Source: Mariannaea sp. PMI_226 (taxonomy: Eukaryota > Ascomycota > Sordariomycetes > Hypocreales > Nectriaceae). Taken from it: a stretch of DNA of 64,000 bases. Positions within the stretch are counted from its first letter, which is position 1. Each line of letters begins with the position of its first letter. Positions 13,327 to 23,498 of the stretch are shown in pieces. The stretch covers positions 2,982,501-3,046,500 of the forward strand of contig JANFOG010000003.1 of assembly GCA_024336345.1 (NCBI GenBank), given 5' to 3'. Below the pieces are notes generated by a model. The model was not told where the DNA came from. It worked only from the letters and a program-made list of their open reading frames with translations, and made no database searches. The position numbers were made by a program, and so were the translations under genes.

Positions 13327-14254
13327 ATGATGCTCAGCATGGACGTTATGAAAGTGAGGGACTGGAGCTATCTTGAAGACCCCCCTCAAGATATTGGCCC
13401 TGCTCGACATCTCCTTGAAGTGTACAGCAAGATCCCGTACGACAACCTTGATGAGCACTTGCGTCGTGTTGTAAGTTATACCTCCGTGACTGTTGCGGTT
13501 GATCTTTGCCCAATAGCCCCGCGCTTAGGCTTCTAATCATGATCTGATCTAACACCCACTGCCACAGCGAGAGAAGGCATGGTGTATTTCACAATACCCT
13601 TGCGTTGGGCGGTGGAAATTCCTTTACATTCCTGATCCTCAGGACCCTCGATATCAACAGGCACTTTTTAGACTCAATGTTGGCGGCTCTCGTGATGTTC
13701 TCCTCGACCTTGGCTGCGGTGTTGGCCAAGTCATTCGCCAGTTCCGAGCTGATGGCGTGCGAGGTTCTCAGCTCATTGGTACCGATTTGCAGTCGAAATT
13801 CATCGACATTGGTTACGACCTCTTTCAAGATCGCTCGACTCTTGATACCACCTTTGTTGCAGGCGACATGCTGGATCCCGACGACAGACGACTTGAGTGT
13901 CTCCGGGGCAAGGTCACGATCATCCATGCCGGTAGCTTTTTCCACCTATTCAGCTGGATCCAACAACTCTACATTGGCAAACGCCTAGTCGAATTTCTCA
14001 AGCCTGGAACGAGGAATGCCATGCTATACGGCCGCCAAGTCGGCAGTAACAACCCTGGAACGACCACCACTAATACTCGCTCATCCTATCTTCATAATCA
14101 AGAAAGTTTTCAACTTCTCTGGGATGAGGTAGGAGCGCTTACGGGAACTCGATGGCAAGTTCAGCTTGAGCCGACGGGGGAGCCAGCTTCAAAATTGCCA
14201 GGCTACAACGACAATGCGTTCCCTGTCAATTTCACCATTTACCAGGTGTCATGA
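13327..14254 (+). CDS. SAM-dependent methyltransferase, AusD-like secondary-metabolism type
   Basis: A predicted class I small-molecule methyltransferase of 276 residues, in two exons (13327-13470, 13568-14254) joined at phase 0. The start ATG has a good context (CACCATG). The SAM-binding motif I, LLDLGCGVGQ, follows a conserved leader (YSKIP, then REKAW) that I recognise from the AusD-type carboxyl O-methyltransferases of fungal meroterpenoid pathways. FFHLFSW and LVEFLKPG are typical later family segments. In that family the enzyme methylates a carboxyl group of a polyketide or terpenoid intermediate, but the substrate here is unknown. There is no polyketide synthase, cyclase or prenyltransferase beside it. 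It sits alone between a 4.5-kb gene-poor tract and PAN2, so it may be a relic of a lost cluster or act with distant genes. Confidence 0.85.
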
Positions 14255-15916
14255 GCTAGGTCGTTTTCCCTGACTCGAGAGGAATCTTTCCTCGGTCTCT
14301 ATCACCTCGGCATCGTGACGATTACTCTGTCGCCCCTCCTTTGGCGCCCCCTTACGGATGAATGCCAGGGTGTCCACGAGATGAAGCTTATTAATCTGGA
14401 CCTCCATTCCCTGCCGCGCAGGGTTCACATACGACCTCATGCGACGTCAGACTGCCTCCGCTAGCACATGGCGACTCCGACATGACGAAAAAAAAGCACA
14501 GGTTATTTGAGTGTCTTTCATCTGGACTTTTGAGAACAAGATCAACCAAAAGAAACATCTCCTTTCCTATCTGGACGTTCTATACGAGGCATTCGGAAAT
14601 CGTCATGCGGCGGTCTGGAATCCTTGCAGGGGCTCGGTTTCAGCCAACCGGGTGCATCGGGTTTTTGCTATTCCCTGCACGGGTATCTTAACATCGCTCT
14701 GCATGTCCACGCGTCTTAGCCCCGTACGGCCTAGGCCAAAATCACCCTTTATCCCCAGCACTGATTGACTGGGCATTTTATCTCTTTCAACACCAAGAGA
14801 CTTATTTTCGCTTTTCATGGCGCATTGGTCGTCATGAAAGACTCTCATGCCATGGATAATAAAACCCTGGTTGAGTCCCTTTCAACACATGAGAACTCTA
14901 TATGCCTGTTTTCGGCGACTTTATGGCCTAGTCGCAAAGCAACGACATTGTGCGGAACACTCACAACACAACACACACCGATTTTACGACTGTATGTGAC
15001 ACTACAATGCAATCAAGCATCTATTCTTTGAGTAAATTTATCACGATTATGAGGAGTTGGGAGCATTTAGACATATTACATATTCCTTCGAGGACTGGTG
15101 GGCGCATTATGGAACCTAGATGCAATAAAAAAGAGGGAATACACTGTTGGGTAGGTAGATACAACAAGGAGAGACCCCAAAAGAACTAATTTCACCCATG
15201 ACCATTTCCCAACGGCTTTATCGCGGCCTAACTAACTGCTATCCCAATTTTAAAGTCTGCGTGCAAAAGTGTGTGTTGCAAAATTGATATAACTGATTTA
15301 TTAACGTGCAGGTCTCCTCAATCTTATCGGCGACCTAAATTTCAAGATTCCGCCGAGAGATTTACGTATCCCATAGTCGTAAGGGTGAACAGCCGCAATT
15401 TTAAGGGGATGTGGGGATTGAGCGATCGCTTTGCAGATGCTATCTCGACAGTTCAACACAGCGTATCGGAACTAGAGTAAAGAAGGAGTGAATCCAACCA
15501 GACGTTTAATAAGCAACATGACATCAAATCAATCAATTGTGCCTTAGTATGGCCCTCCAAATATCTATCTGGTAATTACTGAAGCTTTCGTCTCATTGAA
15601 GTTCATTCAAGAAAATCAGTTGGTTTGGAGTCACTCCTTTGAACTGCAATGTGGCGTCCCTTATCTTATCAGGCCCTCAACGGATGAATGTCGGCTAAAC
15701 ACTCAGCTCATTGCCCCTCCATAGCTTCTGGACTTGGTCATTTCGCGACATTGCTGCATTGAGACAGTCTCTATAACTCTTCCAAACCTGTCGGCATCCT
15801 TTAGGTCCTTAAGCTTCTCTCTGCAGACGGTATACTTTTTGCCTACGAGGCGAAGGTGGTGCCCCTGCATTCATTTCCCATAGCTATGCTCCGCGGAGGA
15901 TGTATATTCTGCCATC
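14255..15916. other. Intergenic, no gene found
   Basis: About 1.7 kb between the methyltransferase and PAN2. Both strands hold only short frames without domains. It presumably contains the methyltransferase 3' end and the PAN2 promoter. Confidence 0.5.
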
Positions 15917-18900
15917 ATGGACGGAGATTGGGATGAGGTATGCTGAGCCCGACACTGCATCGCGATGCCCCGCGACTTCACTTGACGTTTTGCAATGCTC
16001 CCACCAAGAGCGCATCTAGACTGCGAGATATTTTCCATGTTCTTCACAAATGGCAAAAACTTATATGTTCTGACATTCATGCTCTCTTCCTTCTAGGTTG
16101 TCCGGGTTCACTTTCCGCCGCCCGGCGTGCACGCGATGCCCACACCCGTAACGACTATGACCTTTGATACCTCACAAGAACTACTTTGGACCGGCAATGA
16201 CTATGTATTTCCTAGCCTTGGAAAGCCAAACCCCATTACTCAAAATCTTGGCGCTCATATGGATACTAGGGGCGCGTAACATCCTTCTACGGCACTGAAC
16301 TTCAACGATATACCTCCTTCAAAGCTCATTTGACTCCCGACGGCCCCGTCCGCCAAATCCTAGTCAATGAGAAAGGCGTAGTGGTACTTGGATCTAAAGA
16401 TGTTCATATGGCGATAAGGAGGGGGCTGCCAATATGGCATATCAAGTATGCGCGAGAATTCTACCTCGATGTTGCTGGCGACTGACTGGTGTGAGAAATG
16501 ATGATATGAAAGATTTACGATGCATGAGCTTTACGTCAAAGGGAACTACCGAAATAATTGCCGCCGGTCTGCAGGATACGATGCTTATTATCGACCTCAT
16601 CAAGGGTGATGTCGTTAAACAAGTTTGACAGCCCCCATGGTCTGGCCGGTTTAGCTATGCTAATAACGCATTCAGGTACCAACTGAACACCAGTATACAA
16701 TCATGAAGCGAGGGCGCTACATCTGCGCTGCCACTAAGAACGGCTCGGTCAATCTTTTGGATCCGATCACCTTCGCTGTCATTAAATCTTGGAATGCGCA
16801 CTCGGCATTAATCAATGATATGGATGCGCAGCACGATTTCATCGTAACTTGCGGCTACTCCCTCCGACAAGGCCAAAATTACATGCTAGACCCTTTCCTC
16901 AACGTCTTTGACATTAAGAAGATGTCATCGATGCCTCCGATTCCTTTCCCTGCCGGCGCTGCCTATGTGCGAATGCATCCCCGCATGTTGACTACCAGCA
17001 TCGTGGTGTCACAGAGCGGCCAGATTCATGTGGTTGACCTTATGAATCCGAACACAAGTAACGTTCGTCAGGCCAATGTCCTTACATATCTTAGCATGTT
17101 TGAAATAGCACCGTCTGGCGAGGCTATGGCCCTGACAGATGCTGAGTGCCTCATCCATTTATGGGGTTCCCCCACTAAGCTTCACTTCGTGGATTTGCCA
17201 ACACCCATTGAGTTTGCGACTCCTGAAGAGCCTCTTCCTAACATCGAATGGACATCAGAGACGTAAGGAGACGGCCCCTGTTTAAACGCATGCTTGCTAA
17301 CGATGTCAGACCCCTCAATACAATTGGAATGCCTTATTATCGAGAAATGCTGGCTTCGGCTTGGCCAGATATCGCATATGATGTTGGCGCTCCTCCTATT
17401 AAGTACGATGCTCAGTTTCTTGCGGGACTCAAGGCTACCGAGTTTGGTCTCTATGGCAGGAATACTCGCGGTCTTCGACGCAACCAGGTTGAGGAGACAC
17501 GGAACCTAAACAAATCAGTCAACTCTGGTCTCAAAGCTCCCAAATTTCTCAGCGAGAAGGCTCGAGAACTTGCAACTTCCACGCTAAATTCCTCCGATGA
17601 CAAAGCAGATGAGCTTGTCAGTCCTCTCGCGGATATGGAGATTGAGAGTAAAAAATCCGAGGTCCCTGTGATGTATCGAAATGTCGAGATCAAGTACAGC
17701 AAGTTTGGCGTGGATGATTTTGACTTTGGGTCAGTATATTCTCGCCCCATGAGAGGTTCCCCGACTAACTTTGCCCAGCTATTACAACAAGACTCGATAT
17801 TCTGGCCTAGAGATTCATATTTCAAACTCCTATGCCAATTCTCTACTGCAGATCATGCATTTCACCCCTGTAATTCGAAATCTCGCTCTCCAACATGCTG
17901 CAACCGCGTGCATAAGCGAGATCTGTCTATTATGCGAACTTGGCTTCTTGTTTGACATGCTTCAAAAAGCAGACGGGTCAATTTGTCAAGCAACCAATCT
18001 GTTGAAGACTCTCAGTAGCCATCCTCAAGGTAAGACTATCTGAAACATATATTCAAGCAATCTACTAATTAATGTAGCTGGTCCTCTGGGTCTTCTCGAG
18101 GAAGATCCCCACGGCACGACGCTCAATGTCATGTTGCAAGGATTAACTCGATTTCTTCTGGACAAGATCGTCCAGGATCACAAGTCCATTAACCCAAGCT
18201 CGTCCGCCATGGAACAGGTAGGTATCATTATTGTCCAGTTTTATTGTTGACTACTGATCGCGTTTAGGTTCTGGCCACATCTGCTACCAGTTCTATTCGA
18301 TGCATAAGCTGTAGGAGTGAATACACAAGGCCTGGCTCAACATTTGTGAACGACTTGCTATATCCCTCTATTGTACGTCCAAGGCCTATCTCTGTATGGT
18401 CCTGAGCTAATCTAGTACCAGAAGTCTGGGGGGAGGACCGCAAAGATGCCACGAATTACCTTTTCTCAGGTTTTGAAGAATAGTGTGGAAAGAGAAACAA
18501 CTTCAAAGGGGTGGTGCAGCAGATGCCAACGATACCAAACAATTGCTACTAGGAAAACGATTCACAGCATCCCAGCTGTACTGCTACTAAATACCGCTAT
18601 CACAACCCAGGAACAGCGGATGCTATGGTCGACTCCGGGATGGCTTCCTGAAGAGATTGGTGTCATTGTGGAACAGGGCCAGTTCTTCTGCTATGAGGGC
18701 GAGGATCTAAAACTGCACTTGCAAAGGGGCATGCATAACATCACAGTCTATTCTCTTATCGGCATGGCTATCAACATCGAAAGTGGCCAGACACAAAAAT
18801 CTCATCTAGTGTCCATGGTTAACGGTATGTTGCCTCTTAAAAATGAAAAGCTGCTATCTCCTTGAGTCTAATAGGCATACAGTGGCCCATGCAGAACCGG

Positions 18901-20008
18901 AAGCACCGGGCGAAAGCCAGTGGCATCTCTTCAACGACTTTCTGGTACGATCTGTCAGCACTGAAGAAGCCTTAACTTTCAACACATCGTGGAAGATTCC
19001 TTCTGTTGTTGCTTTCCAGATGAAGGAGGCCAACAACAACCTCGACACAGACTGGAAGAAGAACATTGACACATCGATTCTATACCAAGATCTCAGGTAC
19101 GGAAATAGAACGCAGCTTGACCTGGGCGTATCACTAATAAATTGGCCAGCACCAACCCGAATTCTGAGATTAAAACCTATCGAACACTGACTCCTGAAAC
19201 CGAAGTTCCTGGGCCAGAAACCATCATTGCACTAGATACAGAGTTCGTCGCAGTCCGTCAGCCTGAGATTGAGATGAACTCCGATGGTGAACGGGAGACC
19301 ATTCGGCCTATAGTTTACGCGCTCGCTCGTGCTTCTGTCGTGCGTGGCCAGGGCGAGTACGAGGGAACACCCTTCATCGACGACTATATCTCGATTCGGG
19401 AGCCCATTGTAGACTACCTCACATCTTACTCTGGAATCACGGAACAAGATCTGGATCCTCGGGTCTCAACACATAGCTTACTACCTTTGAAGCTGGCATA
19501 CAAGAAGTTGTGGATTCTTCTGAACCTGGGGTGCAAATTTCTCGGCCATGGACTGAAGCAAGATTTTCGAGTCATCAACATCCACGTACCTAAATCACAG
19601 ATCATCGACACAATCGACTTATTCTTCCTTCAATCTCGATTGCGCAAACTTTCGTTGGCGTTCCTAGCATGGTACTTGCTCAGGGAAGATATTCAGATGG
19701 AGACGCATGACTCGATCGAAGATTCACGAACAGCTCTCAAGCTCTACCGAAAGTATCTTGAATTTCAGGATGCGGGAATTCTTGAGGCGATGCTCCAAGA
19801 TATATACCGTGCCGGTCGAGAGGTCAATTTTAAGCCGCCACGCAAGGAGGATACGCAGATTCCCAGGAGCGATACGCCTCCTCCACTGCCCATGGATGGG
19901 ACTGGGGTGCCAACCACACCGGTCCGACCCATAGTGATAGGACAGCCTGGGTCGGCTTTTGGAGGAGGCTCTAGCTGGACACCGGGCAAGGCATCCCCTC
20001 TACCGTAG
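15917..20008 (+). CDS. PAN2: PAN2, catalytic subunit of the PAN2-PAN3 poly(A) nuclease
   Basis: A cytoplasmic deadenylase that, with PAN3 and poly(A)-binding protein, makes the first shortening of mRNA tails. My model has 12 exons: 15917-15937, 16097-16204, 16270-16445, 16496-16622, 16676-17262, 17310-17729, 17779-18029, 18078-18217, 18268-18372, 18422-18824, 18883-19096 and 19150-20008, giving 1136 residues, the usual family size. The N-terminal half is the WD40 region. The middle is the inactive ubiquitin-hydrolase-like domain, including an added zinc-finger-like pair of CxxC motifs (CISC, CSRC). The C-terminus is a DEDD exonuclease with acidic residues at about D880 and E882 (ALDTEF), D989 (GLKQDF) and D1042 (HDSIEDSR), all present. 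The first exon is only seven codons. Every junction restores the conserved fungal PAN2 sequence, so I am very sure of the identity. Confidence 0.97.
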
Positions 20009-20595
20009 GAAGATGTAGAGCTGTGGCCAGCTTCGCGGTGGTCGAACAGATGCTGAACGCCAGGCTATTTTGAGTCCACGCCCACGTTGAGGCTTGTGTA
20101 CTCGTCATTTAAATAGCACACTATGTATAAGAATAGCCCGAAATGATTCTTCGTAGTTACTGAGGTCATAAGGGCATACACAAAATACTATGATATTAAA
20201 TTATTTCTCTACGCTGAGTCGGGATTGGGATTGGGATTAGGATTGGGACTGAGACTCTTATTCACATCAGATCCTTCGCTCTTTCCGAATGGGCCGCTGG
20301 TGCAAGTTCTCACGCTGCACATTATATTGACTATCTGTAGCCTACTGTAGGAAGGAACGACGAAGCTGGGGAGTGAAGATGGAGGTGTCGGCGAGTTGGT
20401 GACTTGGAGTTGACACTTACAACACGATCCATCCTCATATCCTCATCACAATCTCCTACTCTCCTCTCAATGCGTGTTTCTGTTATAATCCTGCTCATCA
20501 ACATCAACCCTAAAACTGCCCATATGGGCCAATAAAACTTCTGTCACTCGTTACCAGGCTTCCTTCTCAGTCCCTCAGTCGGTTAAATCGATAGC
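20009..20595. other. Intergenic, promoter of downstream gene
   Basis: About 590 bases holding the PAN2 3' region, a GGGATT-type repeat and pyrimidine-rich DNA before the next start codon. No further gene is seen. Confidence 0.5.
20221..20252 (+). repeat. Degenerate GGGATT hexamer repeat
   Basis: Five consecutive hexamers of GGGATT type (three exact, then AGGATT and GGGACT). The unit resembles the fungal telomere repeat TTAGGG by one base and is G-rich enough to form stacked structures, but the array is short and interstitial. Confidence 0.8.
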
Positions 20596-20599
20596 ATGG

Positions 20600-23140
20600 A
20601 TGGGCCCTCCGACAGCAGTCACCTGCTTCCCAAGCTCTCAAGGCTTCTCACATCGCCGACCCAAGCCGGTGCCATCCTTTATCCAGAAGATGTCAAGCAT
20701 CATCGTTTGTGCGAGACAACTAATGAGGAACCTGAGAGCGAAAATGCGATCAATCGAATTGAGCAAGGCTATAGGACTTTCAATTTTGACCTCCCAGCCT
20801 ATAGATTGGAGCCTCGATAGTCCCAGAATTCCCTACGAGTTAGTCGAAAGGAAATTCGACACTGGGGATCCTTCAAAGCCACAAACGTTACACGATGGAA
20901 AGGGTCGTGCCAAGCTTTGTAGAACATCGGCACCAACCGTCTCTCCAAATACGAACACAGACAATCCGTTGACACCCTCGTTGGAAACCATTCCTGACGA
21001 AGCTTTTGCTGAACTCGCATGTATTATGAACATGATCCGGGATACCGAGTTAGAACACCTTGCCCAGGATCAAAGCAGTAATTCTTCGCAAAATTCGACA
21101 AGCGACGAGTCTAGTGAGAACTTGCAGTTAGTTGACCACGGGTCTTTTCGCAATTCTTCAACGGAATTACATCGAAAGTGGAAAACAAAGTCCTATCTCG
21201 AGTTTGCTTCTGAGCAAGGAGCTGTAAATCTTTGTGAGTCGAAGTCAGTTGATAATGAATCCTTGAGAAGAGTCACCTCCGGAAGCAATATACGCCTCAA
21301 AATTGATATGAATGAAACACCAAAAAAGACCTTTAGCTCTTCAGTGGTTTCTCCTCTTTTGAGGGAGGATTCCTACTACATCATCAATCCTCAGCTGGCT
21401 GGGTCGAGTTACTACGTGGAGCGAGTTGCCGGCGATACACACATGACTGATGGGTTCAAGATCAGCAAGGCTCAAGTGAAAATTGCTACATGTGAAACGG
21501 GGATTCTTGCTTTTACCATTTCAACTTCTGGAAATGAATGGGATCCTTTGGATAACAAGAGCCACGAGACTCTCTGGCCTCCAAAGACCCAACGAGATTT
21601 GGAAATCTCCGCGGAAAACAAGACCGGCAATATCCTCGAAGCTTTCCGTTCACCCAATCGCAGTCCAGAATTTTGTTACAAATCAAAGAAATACTACTCA
21701 GTTATCAACAAAGATGTTCAATCGAGAGTATTGAATATGGTTGACGACCGGCTCCGGGCCCAACGGTGTCTCACAAATCATATCCACGTACTTGACGACG
21801 AAGGGAATCATATTCCTGGTACCAAAGACATGTATCTCGTCAACGATCGAGATATAAGAGATGTCGTATCACTCGTCATGACTGAAACCCTACAGGCGAA
21901 GCTATCAAGTCGTTGGAAACCGAAAGGACTTGAAGAGACTTATCTGAACACAAGAGGTCCTAGACTCGATACACCTGCCAACAGGATACGACTTCCTTCA
22001 GGGGCTGTGGTCAAGCCAGCGACCACCGTCAATATGCCAAGGGCATCCTATGCAAACGTTGACGCAGACAATCCGGACACTCACACAAGGGTTCGTGGTG
22101 AGGATTCCGATGCCTTGACGACCATTATTTCTCAGAAGAGTGTTACTGAGATTACTTGGCCTCACAGAGAGCCTCATGATCATAACCCTAGAGTAACTTG
22201 TCCTACCAACTGTTTTCGACCCGCCTCAGAATGCAGCTCACCAAATCGTAATGGCTCATCCCTACACTCTTCTGATCGCCAGCAAGCCGAGTGTGGTGCT
22301 GGAACAGGAGGATTCATTTTGCACCATTACACTACTTCAATGGATGAGGGTGAACTTCTGTCAGACATTACTCGTAGACGAAGTTCCATCACAGAAAATA
22401 GAGCTCCCCGGATGACATCTTTTCCTAGACTGTTATCCCGTCACTGCACGGACGATTGGGTCACGCCGCCTCCACCTTCAGGAATTGGTGCTACCAAGTT
22501 GTCTGGCCCTAATACAAAGAACACGCTCTATGGCCGCGGTGTTGATGCACATCCAGGATGCGCATCAGGTTTCCCATCACAGAAACTACAAGGTGATCAC
22601 ACAATCCCTCATCATGATCACAACGTATTTACTAGGAATCCTTTTTCTCCGGATTTTCAGGAATATGATATGATAAATAGGGATATTGTACTACCACAAA
22701 CGGATATCAGAAGCCGATTCGGAGCTTCTATTGGGTCTGCCTCCCACAAACGTCGTAGCTCTCAGTTTCCTCACTTGTTGAAGCGTCAAGAATCTCATGA
22801 CGGCTTCTTTCCTACACTTATGGAAAAAATACGGCAAGGAAGCCACAAGATATTCCACCATCATCACTCTCGAGAGGGCTCAGAGGAAGCGCCTCCAATT
22901 ACTTCCAGTACGGCGAGCGGGGCCTACGGCCACGGTAAACAATTGTCTTCCAGAGACAGCACAGTGAGGGATAAGATGCCGTTACCTCCAAAACCAGATA
23001 TAACCGGAATTTATGAGGCAATGACGGGGACCAGATTGGTTGTTAGTCGATGCAGAAATGGAGCTTGCTCAGAGGACAACCGACCCCATGTATGCGAGAA
23101 TGATTACCTCACGCCTGTGCCCACGGCGTCCTTGATGTGA
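20600..23140 (+). CDS. Large hypothetical protein, mostly disordered
   Basis: I do not recognise this 846-residue, single-exon frame. It is rich in Ser, Thr, Asn and charged residues with no transmembrane segment or known domain, so it is likely largely disordered. Visible blocks include an acidic Ser-rich stretch near residues 155-180, a basic segment HKRRSSQFPHLLKRQ, and a C-terminal part with a FHHHH run and a proline patch (MPLPPKP). The start is uncertain. Another ATG at 20596, four bases upstream in a different frame, opens a 74-codon frame that ends at the TAG at 20818. Its protein-like composition hints that the true N-terminus could use that frame, with a shift or unrecognised intron near 20.8 kb. 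Codon pattern supports the long frame from about 20830 onward. The function is unknown. Confidence 0.7.
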   Translation: MGPPTAVTCFPSSQGFSHRRPKPVPSFIQKMSSIIVCARQLMRNLRAKMRSIELSKAIGLSILTSQPIDWSLDSPRIPYELVERKFDTGDPSKPQTLHDGKGRAKLCRTSAPTVSPNTNTDNPLTPSLETIPDEAFAELACIMNMIRDTELEHLAQDQSSNSSQNSTSDESSENLQLVDHGSFRNSSTELHRKWKTKSYLEFASEQGAVNLCESKSVDNESLRRVTSGSNIRLKIDMNETPKKTFSSSVVSPLLREDSYYIINPQLAGSSYYVERVAGDTHMTDGFKISKAQVKIATCETGILAFTISTSGNEWDPLDNKSHETLWPPKTQRDLEISAENKTGNILEAFRSPNRSPEFCYKSKKYYSVINKDVQSRVLNMVDDRLRAQRCLTNHIHVLDDEGNHIPGTKDMYLVNDRDIRDVVSLVMTETLQAKLSSRWKPKGLEETYLNTRGPRLDTPANRIRLPSGAVVKPATTVNMPRASYANVDADNPDTHTRVRGEDSDALTTIISQKSVTEITWPHREPHDHNPRVTCPTNCFRPASECSSPNRNGSSLHSSDRQQAECGAGTGGFILHHYTTSMDEGELLSDITRRRSSITENRAPRMTSFPRLLSRHCTDDWVTPPPPSGIGATKLSGPNTKNTLYGRGVDAHPGCASGFPSQKLQGDHTIPHHDHNVFTRNPFSPDFQEYDMINRDIVLPQTDIRSRFGASIGSASHKRRSSQFPHLLKRQESHDGFFPTLMEKIRQGSHKIFHHHHSREGSEEAPPITSSTASGAYGHGKQLSSRDSTVRDKMPLPPKPDITGIYEAMTGTRLVVSRCRNGACSEDNRPHVCENDYLTPVPTASLM

Positions 23141-23498
23141 TGCAGTTTCTCGTGTCTTGCGAAACATCGCTTAGGTGACCAGGGTGTTTATACAGACCTA
23201 GCAGAATGACGATGGCCCCTATGATAAAAGCTCCTAGTTCATCTCGTGATAATGAGTGCTAACAGCAAGTGATGGTACATGTTTTTCCCTACCATATGTG
23301 GCATGATAAGTATGATATGCCATGTTGATTTTGAGGAGGAAGATTAGATCAGAGTCGTAGAAAAGAAAGAAACAAAGTTAAAGACGCTGAAGTGGTAGTC
23401 ATATAGGCTCATCGAGGGAGGTGGTATTAAATTAACATGCACAACTTTCCAACCCTACATCTATATATATACCTTGATTAAATTCACCAATTTTCATT
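23141..23498. other. Convergent 3' intergenic region
   Basis: About 360 AT-rich bases between the stop codons of two convergent genes. It includes a short TA repeat near 23461-23471 and is likely to hold both polyadenylation regions. No gene is seen. Confidence 0.5.

Noticed and set aside
15917..16700. Apparent frame breaks in the N-terminus of PAN2
   Set aside because: All are explained by short introns with good donors and acceptors. The conserved sequence is restored at each join, so it is not a pseudogene.
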